The notes beneath the pieces were generated by a model that saw nothing but the letters and a program-made list of their open reading frames with translations, did not search any database and had not been told where the DNA came from. A stretch of 64,000 nt of DNA from Deltaproteobacteria bacterium. Lineage in GTDB: Bacteria; Desulfobacterota; Deferrisomatia; Deferrisomatales; JACRMM01. The stretch's first letter is position 1. Every line of letters starts with the position of its first letter. The translations under genes were made by a program, and so were the position numbers. The stretch spans positions 1-64,000 of the forward strand of contig JACRMM010000018.1 of assembly GCA_016214985.1 (NCBI GenBank), read 5' to 3'. Shown one piece after another: positions 56,783 to 64,000 of this stretch.

Positions 56783-56986
56783 TCAGACCGCGCGGACGTT
56801 GTTGGCCTGAGGCCCCTTGGGGCCCTGGGCCACCTCGAACTCCACCGCCTGCCCCTCGCTCAGGCTCTTGAAGCCCTGACCCTGGATGGCGCTGAAGTGG
56901 ACGAAGACATCGGGACCACCGTTATCCTGGGTGATGAATCCGAAGCCCTTCTGGTCGTTGAACCACTTGACCGTTCCTTTTGCCAT
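56783..56986 (-). CDS. cold-shock protein (CspA family)
   Basis: A 67-residue single OB-fold RNA chaperone. RNP1 'KGFGFI' and RNP2 'VFVHFSAI' are intact in the order '[20 protein letters not shown]' then '[18 protein letters not shown]'. ATG 56986 follows AGGAGG; the in-frame extension upstream is leader. Csp proteins bind single-stranded RNA and melt secondary structure. The long untranslated leader upstream is usual for cold-shock mRNAs. Confidence 0.96.
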   Translation of the reverse strand: MAKGTVKWFNDQKGFGFITQDNGGPDVFVHFSAIQGQGFKSLSEGQAVEFEVAQGPKGPQANNVRAV

Positions 56987-57380
56987 GGTGTGTACCTCCT
57001 TTCCTCTCAGACTCTGGGACTCTCGACCCATGTGTTGCACTGGCGATGGTTCGAAACGCCCAGAGGGAGAGGATCCCCTCCTTCTGCCTTTCTTGACCCA
57101 TCGAAGTGACTCGAACTACGCTCGTTCAGCAAAAAGGGAGCGGCTCTACCTGCAGCCACTCCCTTCGAAGCTCGCTACTCGGTAGCCGCCGCCGGGGTGA
57201 GACACGGTCCATCTCGTGGGCCGACCCGACGGATACGATACGCTACTCGTCCGCCCATGCTCCGTCAACGATAAAAGTGGCCGCCAGGAACGGCCAGCGG
57301 CGAGGAGGATTCCCGGGGACCGCCGCGTGCCGTGGTGCCACCCTTCTCCACCATTCGACCGAAGGCCGCCGGGCTCTCCG
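56987..57380. other. 394-base region upstream of the cold-shock gene
   Basis: No supported gene. It should contain the csp promoter and its leader (minus strand) and the 3' end region of the elongasome operon (stop at 57381). I find no clear -35/-10 pair and no strong terminator. A tRNA T-arm-like GGTTCGAA near 57048 has no cloverleaf around it. Confidence 0.5.
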
Positions 57381-58001
57381 CTACCCACGGGCCAACGGCT
57401 CCAGGTCGAGGGCGGCGCGCCGCTCCCCCCAACCGAGCACGACGCGGAAGGGGCCCGCAGGAGTTCCGGGGTCGCCGAGGCGGCCGTCGACCGGGGGCCC
57501 GGTGAACGTCCCCTCCTGCGAGACCACCAGGAGCCCCGCGGCGCGGGCCGCCCGGAGCAGTGCCGGAAGTTCGAGCCGAAGGCGGCCCCGGAACCAGCAT
57601 CCTTCCCCGAAGCGAGCCGTCCCGAGATCGAAGGCGCGGGCGACGAAGGACGCCAGTGCCGCGCAGGCTTCGTCGTCGCCCGAGACCTTCTCCCACGCAT
57701 GTCCCACCACCTCGAGGTAGGCACCCAGGGGCTCCGCTCCCTCCGAAACCGTCGCGCCACCCTGCGGCTCGACCTCCCGGGCAGGTCCCGCGAAGGCCTG
57801 CTCGAGAAGGGCCGCCAGCGCCTCGTGCACGCGGCCGTACGTTCTGATGTCCATGCAGCCGGCGAGCACGCCGGCCACCAGCGCAGCGGTCAGGTCGGAG
57901 GCGGTGTCCGGGTCCACCGCTCCTTCCGCGCGAGCGAGAGCCACGGCCTGGCCGAGCGAAACAAAGGTCTCAGCGTCCTGTGTCACCATGGGGCTCTTCA
58001 T
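57381..58001 (-). CDS. hypothetical protein, last gene of the elongasome operon
   Basis: A 206-residue protein of unknown family. It is Ala/Leu-rich and largely helical in the first two thirds ('TASDLTAALVAGVLAGCMDI', 'VHEALAALLEQAFAGPAREV'), with strand-like segments at the end ('AGPFRVVLGWGERRAALDLE'). No signal peptide, membrane segment or cofactor motif is evident. GGAG lies eight bases before the ATG, and it follows rodA by 19 bases, so it should be made with the rod-shape proteins. Function not assignable. Confidence 0.7.
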   Translation of the reverse strand: MKSPMVTQDAETFVSLGQAVALARAEGAVDPDTASDLTAALVAGVLAGCMDIRTYGRVHEALAALLEQAFAGPAREVEPQGGATVSEGAEPLGAYLEVVGHAWEKVSGDDEACAALASFVARAFDLGTARFGEGCWFRGRLRLELPALLRAARAAGLLVVSQEGTFTGPPVDGRLGDPGTPAGPFRVVLGWGERRAALDLEPLARG

Positions 58002-58020
58002 CGGCCCCGCTCCCGAAAAA

Positions 58021-59124
58021 CTAAAGCCCCCTCGAGAACCGGCGCATCCGGACGTTGATCAGAATCCCCGCACACAGGTAGGTCGTCAGCACCGAAGACC
58101 CTCCGTACGAGAACAGGGGCAGGGGGACACCCACCACGGGCAGGCAGCCGGTGACCATGCCCACGTTGATCGCCACGTGGAGAAACAGGATGCTCGTCAC
58201 TCCGACCGCCAGGAGCCGGCCGAAGGTGTCGCGCGCCTTCGCGGCAATATCGAGCCCCCAAAGGACCAGAAGGCCATAGAGCGCAAGGACTCCGAAGGCT
58301 CCGAGGAAACCCCACTCCTCTGCGAGCACCGAGAAGATGAAATCAGTGTGCCGTTCCGGCAGAAACTGAAGCCGGGCCTGAGTTCCCATCAAGAACCCCT
58401 TCCCCAGGAACTGCCCCGACCCGACCGCGATCTTGGACTGAATGATGTGGTACCCGGCGCCGAGAGGGTCCCTCTCGGGATCGAGGAACGTGAGAATCCT
58501 CTGCTTCTGGTACTCCTTGAGCAGCATCCACGCGGCGGGCGCGGCCATGACGGCGGCTCCGGCAAGTCCCAGGAGGACGTTTCGTCGAATGCCGTGAAAG
58601 AGCACGATCGAACCCGCAACGGCAGTAACCAGCAAGGCGGTTCCGAGGTCCGGCTGCAACAGGATGAGGCCCGCAGGGAGCGCGGCTGCGATCGCGGGGA
58701 GCCAGAGGTGGCGCAACCCCAAGGGCACGGGCTCCACCTCACGGGACAGCAGGTGTGCGGTCAGGACCGCGATGCCGATCTTCACGAACTCGGAGGGCTG
58801 GAGGCGCAGGGGCCCCATCGCGAGCCAGCGCTGGGCGCCCATGCTCACCCTCCCGACGACGAGCACGGCAGCGAGCAGGAGCAGGAGCCCCACGTACAGG
58901 CCCACCGCGTGATTCTGGAGATGGCGGTAGTCGACCGAGGCCGTGACGGTCAGGGCCACGATCCCCAGAGCGAACCAACGCAGCTGGCGCACGGCGAAGG
59001 GGTCGACCCCTCCCCCCGCACCGTGGCTCGCACTCCACAACACCGTGAGCCCCAAGGCCGAGAGCAACAAGAGCAGGGCCAGGAACCCGGTGTCGACCTG
59101 GGAGAGGAGCGACTTGCGGCTCAC
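58021..59124 (-). CDS. rodA: rod-shape-determining peptidoglycan glycosyltransferase
   Basis: A 367-residue SEDS-family glycosyltransferase with about ten membrane segments. Typical motifs are 'MGAQRWLAMGPLRLQPSEFV', 'LLQPDLGTALLVTAVAGSIV', 'HTDFIFSVLAEEWGFLGAFG' and 'GVPLPLFSYGGSSVLTTYL'. It polymerises glycan strands in complex with the PBP2 encoded just upstream. The start is GTG overlapping the mrdA stop (GTGA). Confidence 0.96.
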   Translation of the reverse strand: MSRKSLLSQVDTGFLALLLLLSALGLTVLWSASHGAGGGVDPFAVRQLRWFALGIVALTVTASVDYRHLQNHAVGLYVGLLLLLAAVLVVGRVSMGAQRWLAMGPLRLQPSEFVKIGIAVLTAHLLSREVEPVPLGLRHLWLPAIAAALPAGLILLQPDLGTALLVTAVAGSIVLFHGIRRNVLLGLAGAAVMAAPAAWMLLKEYQKQRILTFLDPERDPLGAGYHIIQSKIAVGSGQFLGKGFLMGTQARLQFLPERHTDFIFSVLAEEWGFLGAFGVLALYGLLVLWGLDIAAKARDTFGRLLAVGVTSILFLHVAINVGMVTGCLPVVGVPLPLFSYGGSSVLTTYLCAGILINVRMRRFSRGL

Positions 59125-60989
59125 CGCGAAACCCCTTGCGCCGCGACGGCCCCCTCGGGAGGCGAGGCGCGCAGCGCTCGATACGCCTGGATGACCGCCC
59201 GGGCGACGGGTGCGGCCGTTGTCCCACCGTGCCCACCATGTTCCACGACGACCGCGACCGCGATACGCGGATCATTCTCCGGAGCATAGCAGACGAAGAG
59301 AGCATGATCCCTCTTCTCCCAAGGCATCCACTCCTCCGGCCCGGCCTCGCTGCGCATCCCCACGACTTGCGAGGTGCCGGTCTTGCCTGCGACGGGGTAG
59401 CCCACGATCTCCGCGTCGCGCCCGGTCCCCCAGGGGCTCGCCACGACCTGTCGCAACGCCTGCCGCACCAAGGCGAGCTGGGTCCCGAGGAAGGGAAGAC
59501 GTCCCACCTCTTTGGGGGGAATCTCCTCCAACGCCCGACCCTCGGCGTCCTCGATCCGCGTCACGAGCCGAGGGAGCATGCGGGCCCCATTGGGGTTGGC
59601 CACCGCCGCCGCCATGACGGCCAGTTGGAGCGGGGTGGCAAGCACGTACCCCTGACCGATGGCGGCGGACAGGGTCTCCCCCGGGTACCACGGCTGCTTG
59701 CGGACGGCCCTCTTCCAGGCCTTGGACGGCAGCAACCCGGAGCGCTCCCCGGGCAGATCGATCCCCGTCGGAGCTCCGAGCCCGAGTTGGGACGCTCCGG
59801 CCTGGATCGCATCGATCCCGAGGGCGATGCCGAGCTGATAGAAGTAGACGTCGCAGGACTGGGCCATGGCTTCCATGAGATCCACGCTTCCATGACCGCT
59901 CCCCTTCCAGCAGCGGTACGCTCGACCCCCGAACCGCAACTCTCCGGCGCAGGTGACCCGGCTGCGGGCCGTGATCAACCCCTGCTCGAGACCTGCCAGG
60001 GCCATGGCGATCTTGAAGGTGCTTCCCGGGGGGTAGAGGCCCTGGATGGCGCGATTCTGCAGGGGCTTTCGAGGATCTGTGGAGAGTGCGGCCCACGCCT
60101 CGGGGGTGACGCTTCCGGCAAAGAGATTGGGATCGAATCCCGGCATCGAGGCCAGGGCCAACACGTCACCGGTGCGCACGTCCAGGGCGACGACAGCCCC
60201 CGTCTCGTTTCCGAGGGCGCGCTCCGCAGCTTCCTGGAGCCGCCAGTCGATCGCAAGCACGAGGCTGTAGCCCGGGCGAGGCGGGCGTTCGACGAGCACC
60301 CTCAGGCGGCGCCCCTGAACATCCACCTCCACCTGCTCACCGCCCGCCTCTCCGCGAACCCGGCCCTCCCAGGCCCACTCGAGCCCCCCCCGTCCCAGGT
60401 AGTCCCCGGCCTCGTACTCGGCGTACGCGGGGAGCGCGAGCTCCCGGGGCGACACCTCGCCCACGTGTCCGAGAGCCGGACCCATCAGTGTTCCGCAGGG
60501 ATAGGTACGCACCGGGCTGGGAAGGACGAGCACGCCGGGGAGCTCCAACCGATGCGCCTCGAGCTGCGCCATCTCCTCTCGGCCAATTTGCCGTTTGAGC
60601 AGCCGGGACTTCCATACGGGGGGCCCCGGACCTTCGAGACGCTGGGTGACCTCTTCGAGGGGAAGCAAGAGGGTGCGGGAGAGCTCGGCGCAGACCGCAG
60701 ACCGCCGGGCCGGCGGGATCTCGACGGGGATCGCGACGGCGTCGAACTGGGCTTGAACGTCGGCGAGGACCTGCCCGTTGCGGTCGAAGATCATCCCCCG
60801 CGGCGCAGGAAAGCGTTCGAGGCGGATGCGGTTGTTTTCGCTCAGATAGCGGTACTGGCTGCCGCGGACCAGCTGGAGCCACACCAGGCGCGTCGTGATC
60901 GCGCCGAAGCTCGCGGCCACCACGACGACGCACGTGATGAAGCGCACTCGCAGAGCATTGCGGGAGGGCGGGACCGGGGACGCGATCAT
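59121..60989 (-). CDS. mrdA: penicillin-binding protein 2 (elongation transpeptidase)
   Basis: A 622-residue class B PBP. One N-terminal membrane helix ('RFITCVVVVAASFGAITTRL') is followed by the pedestal and transpeptidase domains. The active-site serine lies in 'YPPGSTFKIAMALAGLE' (STFK), the second motif in 'MAQSCDVYFYQLG' (SCD) and the third in 'AGKTGTSQVVG' (KTG). It cross-links side-wall peptidoglycan with RodA. The start overlaps the mreD stop (ATGA). Confidence 0.96.
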   Translation of the reverse strand: MIASPVPPSRNALRVRFITCVVVVAASFGAITTRLVWLQLVRGSQYRYLSENNRIRLERFPAPRGMIFDRNGQVLADVQAQFDAVAIPVEIPPARRSAVCAELSRTLLLPLEEVTQRLEGPGPPVWKSRLLKRQIGREEMAQLEAHRLELPGVLVLPSPVRTYPCGTLMGPALGHVGEVSPRELALPAYAEYEAGDYLGRGGLEWAWEGRVRGEAGGEQVEVDVQGRRLRVLVERPPRPGYSLVLAIDWRLQEAAERALGNETGAVVALDVRTGDVLALASMPGFDPNLFAGSVTPEAWAALSTDPRKPLQNRAIQGLYPPGSTFKIAMALAGLEQGLITARSRVTCAGELRFGGRAYRCWKGSGHGSVDLMEAMAQSCDVYFYQLGIALGIDAIQAGASQLGLGAPTGIDLPGERSGLLPSKAWKRAVRKQPWYPGETLSAAIGQGYVLATPLQLAVMAAAVANPNGARMLPRLVTRIEDAEGRALEEIPPKEVGRLPFLGTQLALVRQALRQVVASPWGTGRDAEIVGYPVAGKTGTSQVVGMRSEAGPEEWMPWEKRDHALFVCYAPENDPRIAVAVVVEHGGHGGTTAAPVARAVIQAYRALRASPPEGAVAAQGVSR

Positions 60990-61489
60990 GATCCGGGCCG
61001 GCGGCTCGAACGCCGCCCGGAAGCGACTTCGAGGAGAAGGAAGAGGAGCGGAACGGCGATCAGGTCGCCCAGGGCCTGTCGCCAGAGCGTCCCGAGCACC
61101 GAGGAGGCGGGGAGGGGCGCGGGCAGGGCAAACTGGCTCAGCACCCAGGCCCCGGCAGCGTCGGCCGAAACCCCAAGAAGCGCCAGGGGGAAGAGGAGGA
61201 TCGGGTGATCGTCGAAGAACACGCCCCGCAGAGGACGTGCCGCACCGTACACGAGCAGACGCACGGCAGCTCCGAAACCCGGCGGTCCGCCGGTAGAGGC
61301 GTCCAGGGCCAGACCCGCTCCGAACGCCAGGAAAGCCCCTCCCGCGGGCACCCCCGTGACAGCGACCCAGAGAACCAGCGGGCGAGTGAGATCAGGAGCC
61401 CAAGCGGGGGAGGAGAAGTATGGGAAGAGAGCCGTCTGGCAGAGCAACCCCAGGGCCAAGGTCGTCCACCAGGCCAGGTGTTCCCTCAA
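60986..61489 (-). CDS. mreD: rod-shape-determining membrane protein MreD
   Basis: A 167-residue membrane protein with about five hydrophobic segments ('LALGLLCQTALFPYFSSPAW', 'AFLAFGAGLALDASTGGPPG', 'LLVYGAARPLRGVFFDDHPI'). The 'DLTRPLVLWVA' and 'GAGLALDA.TGGP.G' patterns are MreD-like, and the position between mreC and mrdA settles the call. The start is TTG, overlapping the mreC stop (TTGA). Confidence 0.88.
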   Translation of the reverse strand: MREHLAWWTTLALGLLCQTALFPYFSSPAWAPDLTRPLVLWVAVTGVPAGGAFLAFGAGLALDASTGGPPGFGAAVRLLVYGAARPLRGVFFDDHPILLFPLALLGVSADAAGAWVLSQFALPAPLPASSVLGTLWRQALGDLIAVPLLFLLLEVASGRRSSRRPGS

Positions 61490-62307
61490 GGAGCGGCCCC
61501 GGGGCCCGCCGGGACGACGAAGACCTCCTCAACGCGTGAAAAGTCGGCGCTGGGCTTGAGCTCTGCCCGCTGGAAGACACCGCCCTTGACAGGTTCCACC
61601 GAGACGATCTCACCGATAAGCAGCCCCTTGGGATAGACGTCTCCGAGGCCGGAGGTGACCACGCGATCCCCGGGCACCGCATCGTCGGTACGCGCGAGGT
61701 AGAGGATGCGGCACAGGGGATCGAGTCGGCCCTCGACGATCACCTGCGCGCGGCTTCGCTGCACCAAGGCGTCCACGGCGGAGCTCGTGTCGGTAAGCAG
61801 CAGGACCCGGCTGGCGGACGGCGAGGTCTGATAGACGCGACCAATCACGCCGTCGGCCGTCACGACGGGGCTGTTGGGGAGAATGCCGTCGTCCGCGCCC
61901 TTGTCCAGCGTAAGGGTACGGAACCAACTGGAGGCGCTGCGCCCCACGACCCGGGCGGGGAGCAGCGGCAGCTCCGTGGACTCTTTGAAGTGCAGGAGCG
62001 TCTTCAGACGGTGGTTCTCGAGGTACACCTCTTCGGCGGCCAGGAGCTCGCGCCGCAGGTCGGCGACCTCGTGCTGGAGCTGCGACGCTTCCCGCTGAGC
62101 ACCGATGAGGAACACGTACCGATCCACGAGCGAACCGAAGCCGCCGGTGACGGTCTGAGCCCCATCTTGGACCGGCGACGCCACGAGCCCGAAAGAGCGG
62201 CCCAGCACCGTCGCTCCGTCACGCCCGGCCAACACCAAGCCCAGAGTCAGGAGCGACAGGCTCCAACCCGCGATGGCCCCCCTGTGGCGAGCGAGAAAGT
62301 CGATCAT
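61486..62307 (-). CDS. mreC: rod-shape-determining protein MreC
   Basis: A 273-residue periplasmic scaffold: N-terminal membrane helix ('GAIAGWSLSLLTLGLVLAG'), coiled-coil ('LQHEVADLRRELLAAEEVYL'), then the beta domains. Typical blocks are 'LPARVVGRSASSWFRTLTLD', 'VTADGVIGRVYQTSPSASRV' and 'GDRVVTSGLGDVYPKGLLIG'. It connects MreB to the PBP2-RodA synthase. The start follows mreB by 26 bases. Confidence 0.94.
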   Translation of the reverse strand: MIDFLARHRGAIAGWSLSLLTLGLVLAGRDGATVLGRSFGLVASPVQDGAQTVTGGFGSLVDRYVFLIGAQREASQLQHEVADLRRELLAAEEVYLENHRLKTLLHFKESTELPLLPARVVGRSASSWFRTLTLDKGADDGILPNSPVVTADGVIGRVYQTSPSASRVLLLTDTSSAVDALVQRSRAQVIVEGRLDPLCRILYLARTDDAVPGDRVVTSGLGDVYPKGLLIGEIVSVEPVKGGVFQRAELKPSADFSRVEEVFVVPAGPGAAP

Positions 62308-62333
62308 GATCGTCTAGCGTGCGCGCCGGGCCT

Positions 62334-63374
<1,041 letters not shown>

Positions 63375-63427
63375 TCACTTCGTCGGAAAGGGGGCGTCTG
63401 CCGAAGCCCGGGTGGGGTAAATTAGGG

Positions 63428-63457
63428 AGTGTAGCAGACCCATTTCTGGTCGCACAA
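63428..63457 (-). promoter_or_regulatory. candidate promoter for the mreBCD operon
   Basis: On the minus strand TTGTGC (63452-63457) is followed after 18 bases by TACACT (63428-63433), four of six -10 matches. It lies 60 bases upstream of the mreB ATG. The -35 is weak. It would drive mreB-mreC-mreD-mrdA-rodA and the unknown sixth gene. Confidence 0.45.
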
Positions 63458-63599
63458 GCACACCGTAGCCGCGTCCGGGATTTTCGTGCGCTCACCGTCG
63501 CTGTAACGGGTTTCGGCGCCGAGCATCCAAGAGTGCGTGGCAGGTGGTGACCGCGGCGGGCACTGGGCCCTCGTGAAGCTTGCCGAGAGGAGACATGGA

Positions 63600-63812
63600 A
63601 TGACCGTCAACGACGCCCTCCGGATGACAGCGGGGACCTTCGTACTCTTGTCGCTCGCCCTCGGGTACCTGGTGAGCCCGCACTGGTACCTGTTCACCGC
63701 CTTCGTGGGCCTGAACCTCCTGCAGTCGGCCTTCAGCAAGTGGTGTCCGTTGATGGCCATTCTCCGCAAAGCCGGCGTCTCGGACCCTGACTTCGAGATG
63801 CGCAAGAGGTGA
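63600..63812 (+). CDS. DUF2892-like small inner-membrane protein
   Basis: A 70-residue protein with two hydrophobic segments ('MTAGTFVLLSLALGYLVSPH' and 'WYLFTAFVGLNLLQSAFS'), then 'KWCPLMAILRKAGV'. This two-helix hairpin with a Cys-Pro at the C-side is typical of DUF2892/YgaP-type membrane domains, often joined to rhodanese domains. ATG 63600 follows AGAGGAGAC; an upstream extension in frame is not family-like. No rhodanese is attached. Function unknown. Confidence 0.85.
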   Translation: MTVNDALRMTAGTFVLLSLALGYLVSPHWYLFTAFVGLNLLQSAFSKWCPLMAILRKAGVSDPDFEMRKR

Positions 63813-63815
63813 GCC

Positions 63816-63986
63816 GTGGACGTCTCGGCCGCAAGACCTGGATCCAGAATCTTTCGCTGTGAGAAGTCGCTGAGGGACGTATCGATGAATGATCCTCGGT
63901 GCGTCAACCCGAAGGGGTATTGCAAGTGGAGAACCGCGTGCCCCGTGAACGCCCTCGAGAAGGAGCGGGGCCGGGAAGACCGGTGA
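63816..63986 (+). CDS. very small Cys-containing protein, start uncertain
   Basis: A 56-codon frame opens at GTG 63816 (GAGG six bases before it), four bases after the DUF2892-like gene. A second start, ATG 63885, also has GAGG upstream and would give 33 residues. The shared part reads 'NDPRCVNPKGYCKWRTACPV' and ends with a charged tail. Three cysteines are present in the shared part (C-x6-C-x5-C), with one more if the GTG is used. It may bind metal or be a small partner of the membrane protein. Coding status is not certain. Confidence 0.45.
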   Translation: MDVSAARPGSRIFRCEKSLRDVSMNDPRCVNPKGYCKWRTACPVNALEKERGREDR

Positions 63987-64000
63987 TCCGGGGCGGGGAG

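Noticed and set aside
57040..57120. tRNA suggested by a GGTTCGAA T-arm-like motif
   Set aside because: No acceptor, D or anticodon stems could be paired around it on either strand.
63422..63925. Minus-strand open frame of 167 codons upstream of mreB
   Set aside because: It is antisense to the DUF2892-like gene and overlaps the mreB promoter region; no domain or codon character supports it.

Overview
The window is GC-rich Gram-negative DNA. Three things point to a respiratory, probably anaerobic and metal-reducing member of the Desulfobacterota (former Deltaproteobacteria; a Deferrisoma- or Desulfuromonas-like lineage is my guess, not a proof). These are many multiheme c-type cytochromes, a quinone reductase of the QRC / alternative complex III type, and a futalosine-pathway menaquinone gene (mqnA) beside a ubiD-type gene. 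LolA and FtsK, and the mreBCD-mrdA-rodA elongasome, fit a rod-shaped cell with an outer membrane.

Layout. 1-84: start of a possible IS630-type transposase. 601-9714 (minus): a seven-gene respiratory operon of pentaheme cytochrome, molybdopterin-family subunit, four-cluster ferredoxin, NrfD-type membrane subunit, and three more cytochromes (four-domain tetraheme, tandem-duplicated decaheme, monoheme), 20 CXXCH motifs in all. 9.9-11.2 kb: a probable decayed gene and a small monoheme cytochrome with a Pro-Gln-Thr-Ala repeat. 11.3-16.8 kb (minus): lipA-gcvT-gcvH-gcvPA-gcvPB, the glycine cleavage system with its lipoate synthase. 16.9-19.8 kb (minus): four-subunit 2-oxoacid:ferredoxin oxidoreductase. 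20.2-27.3 kb (plus): uppP-ftsK-lolA-rimO-apbE-NusG_II-Gx transporter. 27.3-28.1 kb: MoaD/ThiS-like protein, a truncated histone-deacetylase-family fragment, and a block of strong hairpins resembling a mobile-element or structured-RNA remnant. 28.1-41.0 kb: mostly housekeeping (dynamin-like GTPase, decaheme cytochrome, MucR-like regulator, sirtuin, tRNA-Ala, ispH, ssb, yidD, cysE, ubiD, nudix, mqnA).

41.0-53.6 kb (all minus) is a defence island. A complete type I restriction-modification operon (hsdR-hsdM-hsdS) is followed by a HEPN protein translationally coupled to a double-P-loop KGGVGR-type ATPase. After a 252-base gap comes a tightly packed five-gene operon: OLD/DUF3696-like ATPase, PIN-like nuclease, DUF6398 protein, a zinc-ribbon protein ending in an SSB-like acidic tail, and a LexA-type winged-helix protein. 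I do not recognise this five-gene set as a named system; it is the best candidate for an undescribed one. hsdS carries two long palindromic repeats inside its reading frame. 53.9-54.8 kb holds two gene fragments fused at a deletion junction, one with an in-frame amber codon.

55.0-57.0 kb: prfC and a cold-shock gene, convergent on a shared terminator. 57.4-63.4 kb (minus): mreB-mreC-mreD-mrdA-rodA plus one unknown gene, the cell-elongation operon. 63.6-64.0 kb: a small DUF2892-like membrane protein and a tiny Cys-containing ORF.
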